Positions 28,233 through 36,667 of a stretch of DNA of 64,000 bases are shown here, piece by piece. Origin of the DNA: Desulfuromonas sp. (GTDB lineage Bacteria; Desulfobacterota; Desulfuromonadia; Desulfuromonadales; UBA2294); assembly GCA_002869615.1 (NCBI GenBank), contig PKUH01000091.1:53629-117628 (forward strand). Reading direction: 5' to 3'. The first letter of the stretch is position 1, and each line of letters opens with the position of its first letter. The position numbers and the translations under genes are program-made. The notes beneath the pieces were generated by a model. That model searched no databases. It was given only the letters and a program-made list of their open reading frames with translations, and was not told the origin of the DNA.

Positions 28233-29252
28233 ATGAAACGCTTGCTTATGGTCTTGATTATGCTCTCTCTGGCGCTTCCAGCGGTTGCCGCCCATCACAA
28301 ACCGGGAGACGGGGTAACGGTAAAACCGGCCCGTGCCACCTGGAACACCGGGTATTTCAATGAAGCGCTGGTCCGCGAAGCCCTGACCGAACTTGGTTAC
28401 GAAGTCGAAGACGTCAAGGAATTACAGAACCCTCTTTTTTATCAGTCGGTCACTCTTGGCGATGTTGATTATTGGGCGAACGGCTGGTTCCCGATGCATA
28501 ATGACCAGACTCCGAAACAGTTCGAAAGCCGTGCCACTCCAATCGGTGATCTGATGAAGGCCGGCGGGCTTCAAGGCTACCTCGTCTCAAAGAAGGCCGT
28601 CGAAAAATTCAACATCAAGTCTCTTGACGATTTTAAACGAGATGACGTGAAAAAGGCATTTGACTCCAATGGCGATGGCAAAGCTGATCTGATCGCCTGC
28701 CCTCCGGGCTGGGGATGTGAGAAGGTCATTTCGCACCATATGGATGTTTATGGCCTCGAAGATCACATCAATCCGATCAAAGCCGGTTATTCAGCCAGCA
28801 TGGCCGATGGTCTTGCCCGTTATAAAAACGGTCAACCGGTATTCTTTTATACCTGGGCTCCAAACTGGACGATTCACAAACTGAAGCCGGGCACCGATGT
28901 CATGTGGATTAATGTTCCGGAAATCAACCCAACACCGGCCCAAAAAAACTCCACAGAGCAGATGGTTCAAAGTGGTGTGACCGGAGCGGTCTCGGATCCG
29001 ATCAAGCTCGGATTTGTTGTCGCCGATATCAGGATCGTTGCCAACAAGAAATTTTTAAAAGAAAATCCGGCGGCGGCCAAGTTATTTGAAATCATGAAAC
29101 TTGACCTTGCCGATGTGAATGCGCAGAACACCAGAATGCAGGAAGGTGAAAAATCGGCAGAAGACATTCAAAAACATGTCAAGGAATGGATCAGTAAAAA
29201 TCAGGAGACATGGAATTCCTGGCTTGATGCAGCCCGCAAGGCAGCGATGTAA
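28233..29252 (+). CDS. proX: Glycine betaine-binding protein ProX
   Basis: This is a 339-residue periplasmic receptor with a signal peptide cleaved after AVAA. Family marks include KPARATWNTGYFNEALVREA, VDYWANGWFPMHND (aromatic box for the trimethylammonium group), CPPGWGCEKVISHH and FFYTWAPNWTIHKL. It binds glycine betaine or proline betaine and delivers it to ProVW. AAAAAGGAG precedes the ATG. It ends the operon at a strong terminator. Confidence 0.95.
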   Translation: MKRLLMVLIMLSLALPAVAAHHKPGDGVTVKPARATWNTGYFNEALVREALTELGYEVEDVKELQNPLFYQSVTLGDVDYWANGWFPMHNDQTPKQFESRATPIGDLMKAGGLQGYLVSKKAVEKFNIKSLDDFKRDDVKKAFDSNGDGKADLIACPPGWGCEKVISHHMDVYGLEDHINPIKAGYSASMADGLARYKNGQPVFFYTWAPNWTIHKLKPGTDVMWINVPEINPTPAQKNSTEQMVQSGVTGAVSDPIKLGFVVADIRIVANKKFLKENPAAAKLFEIMKLDLADVNAQNTRMQEGEKSAEDIQKHVKEWISKNQETWNSWLDAARKAAM

Positions 29253-29273
29253 ATATCATCAACACGAAAAGAG

Positions 29274-29302
29274 AGGGGCGGGCTCGGCCCGCCCCTTTTT
29301 TA
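29274..29302 (+). terminator. Intrinsic terminator of proVWX
   Basis: GGGGCGGGC / GCCCGCCCC with a 3-base loop is followed by TTTTTT, 25 bases after the proX stop. Confidence 0.9.
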
Positions 29303-29313
29303 TTTAACTGGCC

Positions 29314-29499
29314 ATGCTCTTTCTGATTATCTCGATCCCGCTCAGCATCCTCTGTGCCTACCTCGCCTACCTGACGTTCCGGATCAAAAAGAGGCGTCTC
29401 GCTTTGGGGTTGACCATTATTTCCATATTTTCTTCAATATTTTCGCTCGGCATTATCACCGGCTTTCATTTTATCTTCAGTAATCTCAACCTTAAGTAA
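29314..29499 (+). CDS. Possible small membrane protein
   Basis: A 61-residue frame encodes two hydrophobic segments (LFLIISIPLSILCAYLAYL and LGLTIISIFSSIFSLGIITG) joined by a basic loop (RIKKRR), a plausible two-helix membrane hairpin. No good ribosome-binding site precedes the ATG and the gene follows a terminator, so expression is doubtful. I recognise no family. Confidence 0.35.
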   Translation: MLFLIISIPLSILCAYLAYLTFRIKKRRLALGLTIISIFSSIFSLGIITGFHFIFSNLNLK

Positions 29500-29520
29500 A
29501 TAGTTGAAATCCGGTCTCAT

Positions 29521-29550
29521 TTGCATTCATACCAGCACCTGTGTTAGTAT
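29521..29550 (+). promoter_or_regulatory. Promoter in front of the beta-lysine cluster leader
   Basis: TTGCAT (29521-29526), an 18-base spacer and TAGTAT (29545-29550) put the transcription start near 29557, immediately before leader copy B, the same arrangement as in front of proVWX. Confidence 0.55.
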
Positions 29551-29561
29551 CGCTCAGTTGA

Positions 29562-29711
29562 TGGCGGCGTTCTCCTTCCGAACGTTCCGACCATAGACCC
29601 GCAAATGAGGTGGACCGTTTATGCCCCGGGCAAAAACGGGACGAACCCTCTCTCAACAGGGCAGCACTGGATCCTGACGCTCCGTCTCGATACCGGGTGC
29701 GGGTGGCCCTG
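29562..29711 (+). ncRNA. Structured leader RNA, copy B (candidate riboswitch of the beta-lysine cluster)
   Basis: This is the second copy of the element at 25780-25919. Shared blocks include GACCCGCAA, CAGGGCAGCACTGGAT and CCGGGTGCGGGTGGCCCTG. Stems: CGTTC (29568)/GAACG (29580); GAGG (29607)/CCTC (29647), where copy A has GAGT/ACTC; a different inner hairpin around 29617-29637 at the same place; CAGGGC (29657)/GCCCTG (29706); GCACTGGA (29664) with CCGGGTGC (29693), capped by GACG/CGTC instead of CCGA/TCGG. Pairing is kept although sequence changes, which supports RNA structure. It precedes three aminomutase-family genes and ablB, about 190 bases before the first start codon. Confidence 0.65.
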
Positions 29712-29775
29712 CCAAGAACCAGAAACCAATAATTAATATTAACAGGCACGTTGCGCCTGAACTTGTCAATCTTCG

Positions 29776-29844
29776 CAGCATATATGCTGTCGAGTCCGTT
29801 TTCTTATCTGCAAAACGTACCTGTTTACAAAACGTACCTGTTTA
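29776..29844 (+). repeat. 14-bp palindrome and two tandem 17-bp repeats before the aminomutase cluster
   Basis: CAGCATATATGCTG (29776-29789) is a perfect palindrome. CAAAACGTACCTGTTTA occurs twice head to tail without spacing (29811-29827 and 29828-29844). They lie between leader copy B and the first start codon and could be protein-binding sites or translation-control elements; nothing identical is seen near proV. Confidence 0.7.
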
Positions 29845-29902
29845 TTTTGAACGATGAGCAGGATTTTCTGTGCATCTAACCGAAACACTTTAAGGAGACG
29901 TA

Positions 29903-30973
29903 ATGAATCAAGAATGGCAGAGCCAGCTTAAAAACTTTGTCAATACGGTTGACCGATTAAAGGAGCATATCGACCTTACTCCCGAGGAAGACATGGTCCT
30001 CAGGACCACTCAAACAACCTGGGGGACAACTCCTTATTTTGCATCGCTGATGGACCGCGATGATCCGAACTGCCCGATCCGCCGGCAGGTCGTTCCGTCA
30101 CGACTTGAAGAACGCAACAAGTATGGAATGGATGACTACCTGGTCTGGAAAGAGAATCGGGCGACCGAAGAAAAACGGCCCGACAGCATTGCCCGCCAGT
30201 ACAAGGACCGGGTTGCCTTCACGGTTACCCAGACCTGCGGTATCTACTGCCGCCACTGCTTCCGCAAGGAGCTGGTCGTCGACGGCGACCTCAAGCTCGA
30301 CTTCAATGTTGACCAGGGTCTTGAGTGGATCGCCGAGCATCCGGAGGTACGTGATGTCCTGATTACCGGCGGTGATCCGTTTCTGCTCTCCGATGAACAG
30401 CTGGAATACCTGATCCGCAAGCTGCGTGAGTTACCACATATCGAAATGATCCGTTTCGGGACCCGGCTGCCGATTGTCCTGCCGCAACGGATCACCCCGG
30501 GGCTCAAAAAAGTCCTCGGCGAATATCACCGCGTACCGATCTGGATCAACACCCAGTGCAATCATCCGAAGGAGATTACCGATGAGACCGCCAGGGCGGT
30601 ATTTGACCTGCTCTCCTGCGGGGTTAATGTCGGCAACCAGGCGGTTCTCCTTAAGGGAATTAACGATGATGTCGAAACCTTCCGCAATCTGCATCAGAAA
30701 CTGCTGCAGGTCCGTATCCGGCCCTATTATGTCTTCTATTGCGAAGCAGCACCCGGTATTGACCATTTCCGAACTCCGGTCGAAAAAGGTTCGGAATTGA
30801 TCCGAGACGCCCTGCGTGGCCATACCACCGGCCTTGCCCAGCCGATGCATGTCGTGGCAACAAATATCGGCAAAATCCCACTGATGCCCGATTACTACAT
30901 CGAAGGCTCGGACGATGAACAATATACATTACGCAACCATAAAGGCGAACAAACCTTCTTACCAAAAGTTTGA
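29903..30973 (+). CDS. KamA-family radical SAM aminomutase paralogue 1
   Basis: This 356-residue protein belongs to the lysine-2,3-aminomutase family. The radical SAM cluster is CGIYCRHC (Cys 112, 116, 119) and the PLP region and family core follow (TGGDPFLLSDEQLEYLI, FGTRLPIVLPQRITPGL). At the positions of the two aspartates that hold the lysine side chain in clostridial KAM it has CEAAPGIDHF and VVATNIGKIP (Glu and Ala), so lysine is probably not its substrate. It is shorter than AblA at both ends. AAGGAG precedes the ATG. The substrate is unknown; another amino acid or a helper role in osmolyte synthesis is inference. Confidence 0.85.
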   Translation: MNQEWQSQLKNFVNTVDRLKEHIDLTPEEDMVLRTTQTTWGTTPYFASLMDRDDPNCPIRRQVVPSRLEERNKYGMDDYLVWKENRATEEKRPDSIARQYKDRVAFTVTQTCGIYCRHCFRKELVVDGDLKLDFNVDQGLEWIAEHPEVRDVLITGGDPFLLSDEQLEYLIRKLRELPHIEMIRFGTRLPIVLPQRITPGLKKVLGEYHRVPIWINTQCNHPKEITDETARAVFDLLSCGVNVGNQAVLLKGINDDVETFRNLHQKLLQVRIRPYYVFYCEAAPGIDHFRTPVEKGSELIRDALRGHTTGLAQPMHVVATNIGKIPLMPDYYIEGSDDEQYTLRNHKGEQTFLPKV

Positions 30974-31006
30974 TCCTGTTTTTTAAATCAGGAAAGGAGA
31001 GATTGC

Positions 31007-31486
31007 ATGAACAAGCCAGAAGTGACAACGGTGTCCGGCTGGCGGGAATGGCTCAGGCTGCCAGATATCGGAATTCCGGGACTCGTAGCGATTATCGATA
31101 CCGGCTCCGAGAGTTCCACCTTACAGACTTCGTTCATCGAGCACTATCGTCAGGGCGGCGACCTCTGGGTCCGTTTTGGCGTCAACCCGCTGCCGCACAG
31201 GGATGAAGTCCGGATTGTCAGCCAGGCCCCGGTAAAAAAACATATAGCCCTGCAGAATTCCGAGCACCACGATGAGAATCTTTTTGTGATCGAGTCGACC
31301 GTGACCCTGGGCGCAAAAAGCATTGTCACCGAAGTTGTCCTGAACCCGTCGCAGAACGAGCCCTTCTCTTTCCACCTTGGCCGCAACGCCCTGCAGGGGT
31401 TCGGATATCTGATCGATCCGACAAAAGAGCATCAGTTGGGAATTTTAAATGAATCTCTCTACAGCAATCAGCTCAAGGCGGGCTGA
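31007..31486 (+). CDS. Retropepsin-like/putative Zn-protease family protein (PF05618 type)
   Basis: This 159-residue protein resembles the RimB/ATP-dependent zinc protease (DUF785) family: GWREWLRLPDIGIPGLVAIIDTG near the start with the DTG triad, a central VRFGVNPLP strand and the ending FHLGRNALQGFGYLIDP. Members have a single retropepsin fold and act as peptidases, for example on glutamate tails added by RimK. AAAGGAGAG precedes the ATG. It sits between two aminomutase genes; whether it processes a peptide osmolyte or simply travels with them is unknown. Confidence 0.7.
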   Translation: MNKPEVTTVSGWREWLRLPDIGIPGLVAIIDTGSESSTLQTSFIEHYRQGGDLWVRFGVNPLPHRDEVRIVSQAPVKKHIALQNSEHHDENLFVIESTVTLGAKSIVTEVVLNPSQNEPFSFHLGRNALQGFGYLIDPTKEHQLGILNESLYSNQLKAG

Positions 31487-31641
31487 ACGGAATATTAAGC
31501 TCCAGCGCGGAAAGACGAGTTCTTAAAACCTTAAAGTTGCAAAAACGACCCGATGGACAAGGCGATGCGCCTTATCAAACGGAAACAACTTCGCAGATTG
31601 AAAAGATACGCATAACAGTAAATGAACAGGAAAGGCTAACA

Positions 31642-32817
31642 ATGTATTCAACAAATACTGCAAAAATAACAGAATCAGAATGGCTCGATATCAACTGGAA
31701 AGATGAGCTCAAAAAGAATATCACCTCGGTGGAGCAGCTTGAAAGCTACCTGCCGCTGAGCCCGGAAGAGAAAAAGAACCTGCAAAAGGTTGCCGATCGG
31801 CATCCGATGAATATTCCACGTTATTACCTGGACCTGATTGACCCGAACTACCCGGATGATCCGATCCGCAAGCTGGCCGTGCCGTCGATTGACGAAATGA
31901 TTTTGGCCGGCGACATGGGTGCGACCACCGGTGACCCGTACGGCGATGACAAGCATGACAAGGGCAACGGGATCCTGCACAAATACCCCTACACCGCCCT
32001 CGTTGTCGCCACCGAGTACTGTTCGATGTACTGTCGTCACTGCTTCCGCAAGCGGATGGTCGGACTTCCCAATGACCAGACCGTCAAGAGCTTTCAGAAG
32101 GCCACTGAGTATATTGCCGAGCATACCGAGATCAAGAATGTCGTCATGTCGGGCGGCGACCCGCTGTTGCTGCCAACCGACGCGCTGCGTAAAATGCTCG
32201 ATTCCCTGCGCGATATCGATCATCTCAATTACGTCCGGATCGGCTCCCGGGCTCCCGTCGTTTTTCCGATGCGACTCTTCGAGGACGGACTGATTGAACT
32301 GCTCGAAGACTTCAACCGGGACAAGCCGCTGTATGTCCCGACCCACTTCAATCATCCGAATGAAATCACACCGGAAGCGGCCGAAGCGGTCAAGCGCTTG
32401 CGCAGTGCCGGAGTCACGGTCAACAATCAGGCGGTGCTGCTGAGCGGCGTCAACGATACAGTGGAAGCACTGACCGAACTGATGGACGGCCTGTTGAAGA
32501 TCGGGGTCAACCCTTACTACCTCTACCAATGCATGCCGGTCGAGCGCGTCCGTCACCATTTTCAGGTACCCCTTAAAAAGGGTGTTGACCTGGTCGATGA
32601 CGCCCGCCGCCTGATGGACGGTTACGCCAAGCGTTTCAAGTACATCATCGGCCACGACATCGGCAAGCTTGAAATCTGTGGTCGGGTTGACGACAAGCTG
32701 ATCCTGAAACAGCTGCATGCCCGGCCCGGTCACCAGGAAGAATCGTCCCGAATTCTGATTCGTCAGCTTAATGAAAAAGGGGGATGGCTCGATGACCTTG
32801 AAGAGATCAAGTTATAA
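31642..32817 (+). CDS. KamA-family radical SAM aminomutase paralogue 2 (glutamate-2,3-aminomutase-like?)
   Basis: This is a 391-residue KamA-family enzyme with the radical SAM motif CSMYCRHC followed by FRKRMVG, and the core VMSGGDPLLLPTDAL and RIGSRAPVVFPMRL. Where lysine aminomutase has Asp in CDLS and in [10 protein letters not shown], this protein has QCMPVERVRHHF and IIGHDIGKLEI, so both lysine-holding aspartates are missing. Glutamate 2,3-aminomutases also lack them, making beta-glutamate, another osmolyte, a reasonable guess. ATG 31642 is chosen because AGGAAAGG precedes it; upstream codons in the frame look non-coding. Confidence 0.85.
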   Translation: MYSTNTAKITESEWLDINWKDELKKNITSVEQLESYLPLSPEEKKNLQKVADRHPMNIPRYYLDLIDPNYPDDPIRKLAVPSIDEMILAGDMGATTGDPYGDDKHDKGNGILHKYPYTALVVATEYCSMYCRHCFRKRMVGLPNDQTVKSFQKATEYIAEHTEIKNVVMSGGDPLLLPTDALRKMLDSLRDIDHLNYVRIGSRAPVVFPMRLFEDGLIELLEDFNRDKPLYVPTHFNHPNEITPEAAEAVKRLRSAGVTVNNQAVLLSGVNDTVEALTELMDGLLKIGVNPYYLYQCMPVERVRHHFQVPLKKGVDLVDDARRLMDGYAKRFKYIIGHDIGKLEICGRVDDKLILKQLHARPGHQEESSRILIRQLNEKGGWLDDLEEIKL

Positions 32818-32866
32818 AAGTAGATGCCGTAACTTGATTATTTGATAACAACCACAGGAAGTAATC

Positions 32867-34177
32867 ATGCCGATATACAGCAGCAAACAACGAAACATTG
32901 CCAGCCAGGTTTCACAAGACCCGGTTTCGCTTTCAAACTGGCGTGACTGGCGCTGGCAGCTTAAAAATTCGATTCAGCGGGTCGAAACCTTTGAACGCCT
33001 TCTCGGGATCGAACTTGAGGAGAAGGAACGCAAGAAGATCGAGCTCACACTGAAAAAATTCCCGCTGTCGATCACTCCCTACTATCTTTCATTGATTGAT
33101 GCCGATGATTTCCGTAACGATCCGGTGTTCCTCCAGGCCTTTCCGTCACCGGCCGAGCTGGAAATCGGCAAAAAGGATATGTCTGATCCGCTGGCCGAAG
33201 ACAAGGACAGCCCGGCCCCGGGAATCACCCACCGTTATCCGGACCGGGTGCTGTTTCATGTCAGCAACGTCTGTTCAATGTACTGCCGTCATTGCACCCG
33301 CAAACGGAAAGTCGGGGATGTCGATTCAATCCCCGATCAGAACCAGGTCCGCGAAGGACTGGAATATATCCGCAACAACCCGGTCGTCCGCGATGTTCTG
33401 CTCTCCGGCGGCGATCCGCTGATGCTCCCGGATCATTATCTCGACTGGATCCTGACTGAATTAAGAAAAATCGAACACGTCCAGGTCATCCGTATCGGCA
33501 GCCGGATGCCGGTTGTCCTGCCATACCGGGTCACCGACGATCTGGTCGAGATGCTGAAAAAACATCAACCGGTCTGGCTCAACACTCACTTCAACCATCC
33601 ACGAGAGGTGACCGCTTCTTCACGAGAGGCGCTGCGCATGCTCGCTGATGGCGGCGTGCCGCTCGGCAACCAGACAGTCCTGCTTGCCGGCGTCAACGAC
33701 TGCCCGCGCATTATGAAGTCGCTGGTTCACAAATTGGTCGAGAATCGGGTCCGCCCCTATTACCTCTACCAGTGCGATCTCTCAGAAGGGCTGTCGCACT
33801 TCCGCACCCCGGTCGGTAAGGGGGTTGAGATCATGGAGAGCCTGATCGGCCATACCAGCGGCTTTTCGGTCCCAACCTATGTCATCGACGCTCCAGGCGG
33901 CGGCGGAAAGATACCTCTGACCCCTAATTATCTGGTGTCGCTAAGTACCAACAAGGTCGTTCTGCGTAATTACGAAGGGGTCATTACCACCTACCAGGAG
34001 CCGGAGAAATATGAATCAAATTTCTGCGACCGCAAATGCGAAGAGTGTCATCTGCAGTTGAAACTCGGTGATGCCGAGGAATCCGATTCTACCGGTATCG
34101 AGAAACTGCTCGCCGATTTCGATGAAACGATTTCATTGACGCCGGCCGATACCGACCGGATAGAGAGACGCAGATGA
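32867..34177 (+). CDS. ablA: Lysine 2,3-aminomutase AblA
   Basis: This is a 436-residue enzyme that turns L-lysine into L-beta-lysine, using SAM, a 4Fe-4S cluster and PLP. The cluster motif is CSMYCRHC, and both lysine-binding aspartates are kept ([15 protein letters not shown] and [13 protein letters not shown]). The C-terminal [20 protein letters not shown] and a zinc-site cysteine segment ([12 protein letters not shown]) agree with clostridial KAM. It overlaps ablB by four bases (ATGA), so it is the member of the trio that feeds N-acetyl-beta-lysine synthesis. Confidence 0.95.
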   Translation: MPIYSSKQRNIASQVSQDPVSLSNWRDWRWQLKNSIQRVETFERLLGIELEEKERKKIELTLKKFPLSITPYYLSLIDADDFRNDPVFLQAFPSPAELEIGKKDMSDPLAEDKDSPAPGITHRYPDRVLFHVSNVCSMYCRHCTRKRKVGDVDSIPDQNQVREGLEYIRNNPVVRDVLLSGGDPLMLPDHYLDWILTELRKIEHVQVIRIGSRMPVVLPYRVTDDLVEMLKKHQPVWLNTHFNHPREVTASSREALRMLADGGVPLGNQTVLLAGVNDCPRIMKSLVHKLVENRVRPYYLYQCDLSEGLSHFRTPVGKGVEIMESLIGHTSGFSVPTYVIDAPGGGGKIPLTPNYLVSLSTNKVVLRNYEGVITTYQEPEKYESNFCDRKCEECHLQLKLGDAEESDSTGIEKLLADFDETISLTPADTDRIERRR

Positions 34178-35019
34178 TTGATTCAGTTGAAAAAATTGGC
34201 AAATCGCTGGTTCAGCACGGCCCGCACAACAAGCGAATCTACTTGATGAAGGCAGATGCCGGTGATCTGATTTATCTGCTCGGCTATTTCGAAGAGTTGG
34301 CGGAAGAGAATGGTTATTCCAAGATCTTTGCCAAAATACCGGAATCTCATCTCACCCCCTTCTTAAGCTACGGCTATGAGATTGAGGCGTCGATTCCCGG
34401 GCTTTTTAACGCTGTAGAACAGGGCCATTTCGTTTCCCGGTACATTGACGATGACCGCAAGGCCGAAAAGCAGCCGGAACTGGTCGAAGAGGTGCTCAAG
34501 ATTGCCCGGAGCAAGCAGGCGATAATCGCCGAGACAAGTGAGCCCTCTTGCGTGTGCCGGCCCTTGTTTGCCGACGAAATGGAAGATGCTGCGGCAGTAT
34601 ATAGTGAGGTCTTTGCCAGCTACCCGTTTCCGATCCACGATCCCGAATATTTGCGTTCAACGATGGAATCGATCACCTACTTCGGGGTCTGGCTCGAGGA
34701 CCGCCTCGTCGCCCTCGCATCAGCGGAAGTCGATTTTGATAACGGCAACGCCGAGATGACCGACTTTGCGACCTTGCCTGAATTCCGTGGAAAGGGTTAC
34801 GCCAACCTGTTGCTGGCCCGTATGGAAACCGACATGAAGGACAAGCAGATTCCTTCTCTTTTCACCATTGCCCGGGCCTACTCACACGGGATGAACATCA
34901 CCTTTGCCAAGAATGGTTATCTCTACAGCGGCACGCTTACCAACAACACCCAAATCTCGGGTGATCTGGAAAGCATGAATGTCTGGTACAAGCTATTGCC
35001 GACGGAGCTTGTGGTTTGA
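34174..35019 (+). CDS. ablB: Beta-lysine N6-acetyltransferase AblB
   Basis: This is a 281-residue protein with a family-specific N-terminal domain (about 1-125) and a GNAT domain (about 130-275), whose acetyl-CoA loop is [20 protein letters not shown]. It acetylates beta-lysine to N6-acetyl-beta-lysine, a compatible solute of methanogens and some bacteria under salt stress. Translational coupling to ablA is the standard pairing. The next sequence on the other strand is a gene remnant that abuts its stop. Confidence 0.92.
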   Translation: MIDSVEKIGKSLVQHGPHNKRIYLMKADAGDLIYLLGYFEELAEENGYSKIFAKIPESHLTPFLSYGYEIEASIPGLFNAVEQGHFVSRYIDDDRKAEKQPELVEEVLKIARSKQAIIAETSEPSCVCRPLFADEMEDAAAVYSEVFASYPFPIHDPEYLRSTMESITYFGVWLEDRLVALASAEVDFDNGNAEMTDFATLPEFRGKGYANLLLARMETDMKDKQIPSLFTIARAYSHGMNITFAKNGYLYSGTLTNNTQISGDLESMNVWYKLLPTELVV

Positions 35020-35256
35020 TTAAGGATGATATGCCCGGATCCTGAACGGGTCAACAGCGATCGGCCGATTTTTCCAGTCGAACTTTACCAGCCCTGTTTT
35101 CGCCCGTTGGTAACCGAGGTCGATCATCTCCCTGGCCCGGTCAAATTCAAGGATAGCGCAGGCATTACGCTGAATTTCAATGACGCCATCGGGTGGATGT
35201 GTGGCCAGCTTCTGGCGGGCGATGACGCCCTGAATCGCAAAACGGATCCCTTTTCC
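35020..35256 (-). pseudogene. C-terminal remnant of a patatin-like phospholipase gene
   Basis: A minus-strand frame without a start codon encodes about 78 residues, including IARQKLATHPPDGVIEI and AILEFDRAREMIDLGYQRA, which resembles the end of patatin-like phospholipases (PD.vI...F.F.rA.emI..Gy..A). It is preceded in frame by a stop, and the catalytic parts (GxSxG, DGA/G) are absent. The remnant abuts the ablB stop, which suggests that the osmolyte cluster replaced most of an older gene. Family assignment is from pattern only. Confidence 0.45.
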
Positions 35257-35311
35257 CTATGCTAGAATAGTAACTGATTCCAACCCAAATAATAGAAAAG
35301 GGATACACCGC

Positions 35312-36667
35312 ATGTCCAAAAATCGCCTAATCGTGATCGGTGGCGATGCTGCCGGCATGGCGGCCGCCTCCAAAGTGAGACGCGAACAGCCGGAACGGGA
35401 GATACTGGTTTTCGAGAAAACCGGGTACACCTCTTACTCGGCTTGCGGTCTGCCCTACCTGATTGGCGGCCTGATCGACCACTCCGACAAACTGGTGGTT
35501 CGCTCGCCGGAGACCTTCCGCCAAAAATTCGCCATCGATGTCCGGACAGAACATGAAGTGACGCGGATCGAACCGGAGAAGCAGCGCGTTGAAGTCTACG
35601 ACATCAACGGCAAAAGGTCGATTGAAGAATCGTACGATCAGTTACTGATCGCGACCGGGGCCCGCCCTCGCTGTCCGGATGTTCCGAACAGCGACGCCGC
35701 CGGGATTTTCGGTCTGTCAACCCTCGCCAGCGGCATCCGGGTGCAGGAGTTCCTGTCGAGCGAAAAACCGCAATCGGCGGTGGTGGTCGGTGGCGGCTAT
35801 ATTGGCCTCGAAATGGCCGAAGCACTAGTCCGGCAGAATCTTGATGTTTCACTGGTTCAGCGCGGATCCGAGGTCATGGGAACCCTGGATCGGGACATGG
35901 GGGCCATGGTCACTCAGGCACTGCGCGATATCGGCGTAACGGTATATCTGGAGGAGAGTTTCACATCATTCGAGGCCGCCAATGGCCTGGTTCGGGCCGT
36001 TAACACCGAGCGCCGCACCCTGCCGGCTGACCTTGTCATTCTCGGGCTGGGAATCGAGGCGAACTCCGAACTTGCCGAGACAGCCGGTATCGATCGAAGC
36101 GTGAAAAATGCCATCAAGGTCGACCAGCAGATGCGCACCAGCGTTGAAAACATCTGGGCGGCCGGCGACTGTGCCACCAGCCACCATCGCGTCAGCGGAA
36201 AACCATTCTACATTGCCCTCGGCACGGTTGCCAACAAGCAGGGCCTGGTCGCTGGCGCCAATCTTGCCGGCATCGAATCGAGTTTCCCCGGGGTTGTCGG
36301 CACCGCGGTCAGTAAAATCTGCAGCATCGAGGTCGGCCGAACCGGGCTACAGGAAAAAGAAGCAACGGAGCATGGCTTTGACTATGCAACCGCCAGAATC
36401 GAGGCAAAAACCAGGGCCGGATACTATCCGGGCGCCGGGGCAATCACGGTCAAACTTCTTGGCGAAAAAGGGACCGGTCGCCTGCTAGGCGGCCAGATCG
36501 TCGGTATGGAGGGCGCAGCCAAGCGGATCGACATCCTAGCCACCGCGCTGACCGCCGGAATGACGGTAGACAACCTGATCGATCTCGACCTGAGTTATGC
36601 CCCTCCCTTCTCACCGGTCTGGGATCCGGTACAGACCGCCGCCAGGCAGCTAATCAAGAAGCTTTAA
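35312..36667 (+). CDS. FAD-dependent pyridine nucleotide-disulfide oxidoreductase, CoA-disulfide reductase type
   Basis: This 451-residue flavoprotein has an N-terminal FAD motif (VIGGDAAGMAAASK), the single redox Cys of the CoADR/NADH oxidase/NSR class (YSACGLPYLIGG, near residue 44), an NAD(P)H site (VVVGGGYIGLEMAEAL) and a second FAD motif (NIWAAGDCA). The class reduces CoA disulfide, polysulfide or per/polysulfide-CoA, or oxygen, so the exact reaction is open. AAAAGGGATA precedes the ATG. The stop overlaps the converging FNT gene by four bases. Confidence 0.9.
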   Translation: MSKNRLIVIGGDAAGMAAASKVRREQPEREILVFEKTGYTSYSACGLPYLIGGLIDHSDKLVVRSPETFRQKFAIDVRTEHEVTRIEPEKQRVEVYDINGKRSIEESYDQLLIATGARPRCPDVPNSDAAGIFGLSTLASGIRVQEFLSSEKPQSAVVVGGGYIGLEMAEALVRQNLDVSLVQRGSEVMGTLDRDMGAMVTQALRDIGVTVYLEESFTSFEAANGLVRAVNTERRTLPADLVILGLGIEANSELAETAGIDRSVKNAIKVDQQMRTSVENIWAAGDCATSHHRVSGKPFYIALGTVANKQGLVAGANLAGIESSFPGVVGTAVSKICSIEVGRTGLQEKEATEHGFDYATARIEAKTRAGYYPGAGAITVKLLGEKGTGRLLGGQIVGMEGAAKRIDILATALTAGMTVDNLIDLDLSYAPPFSPVWDPVQTAARQLIKKL

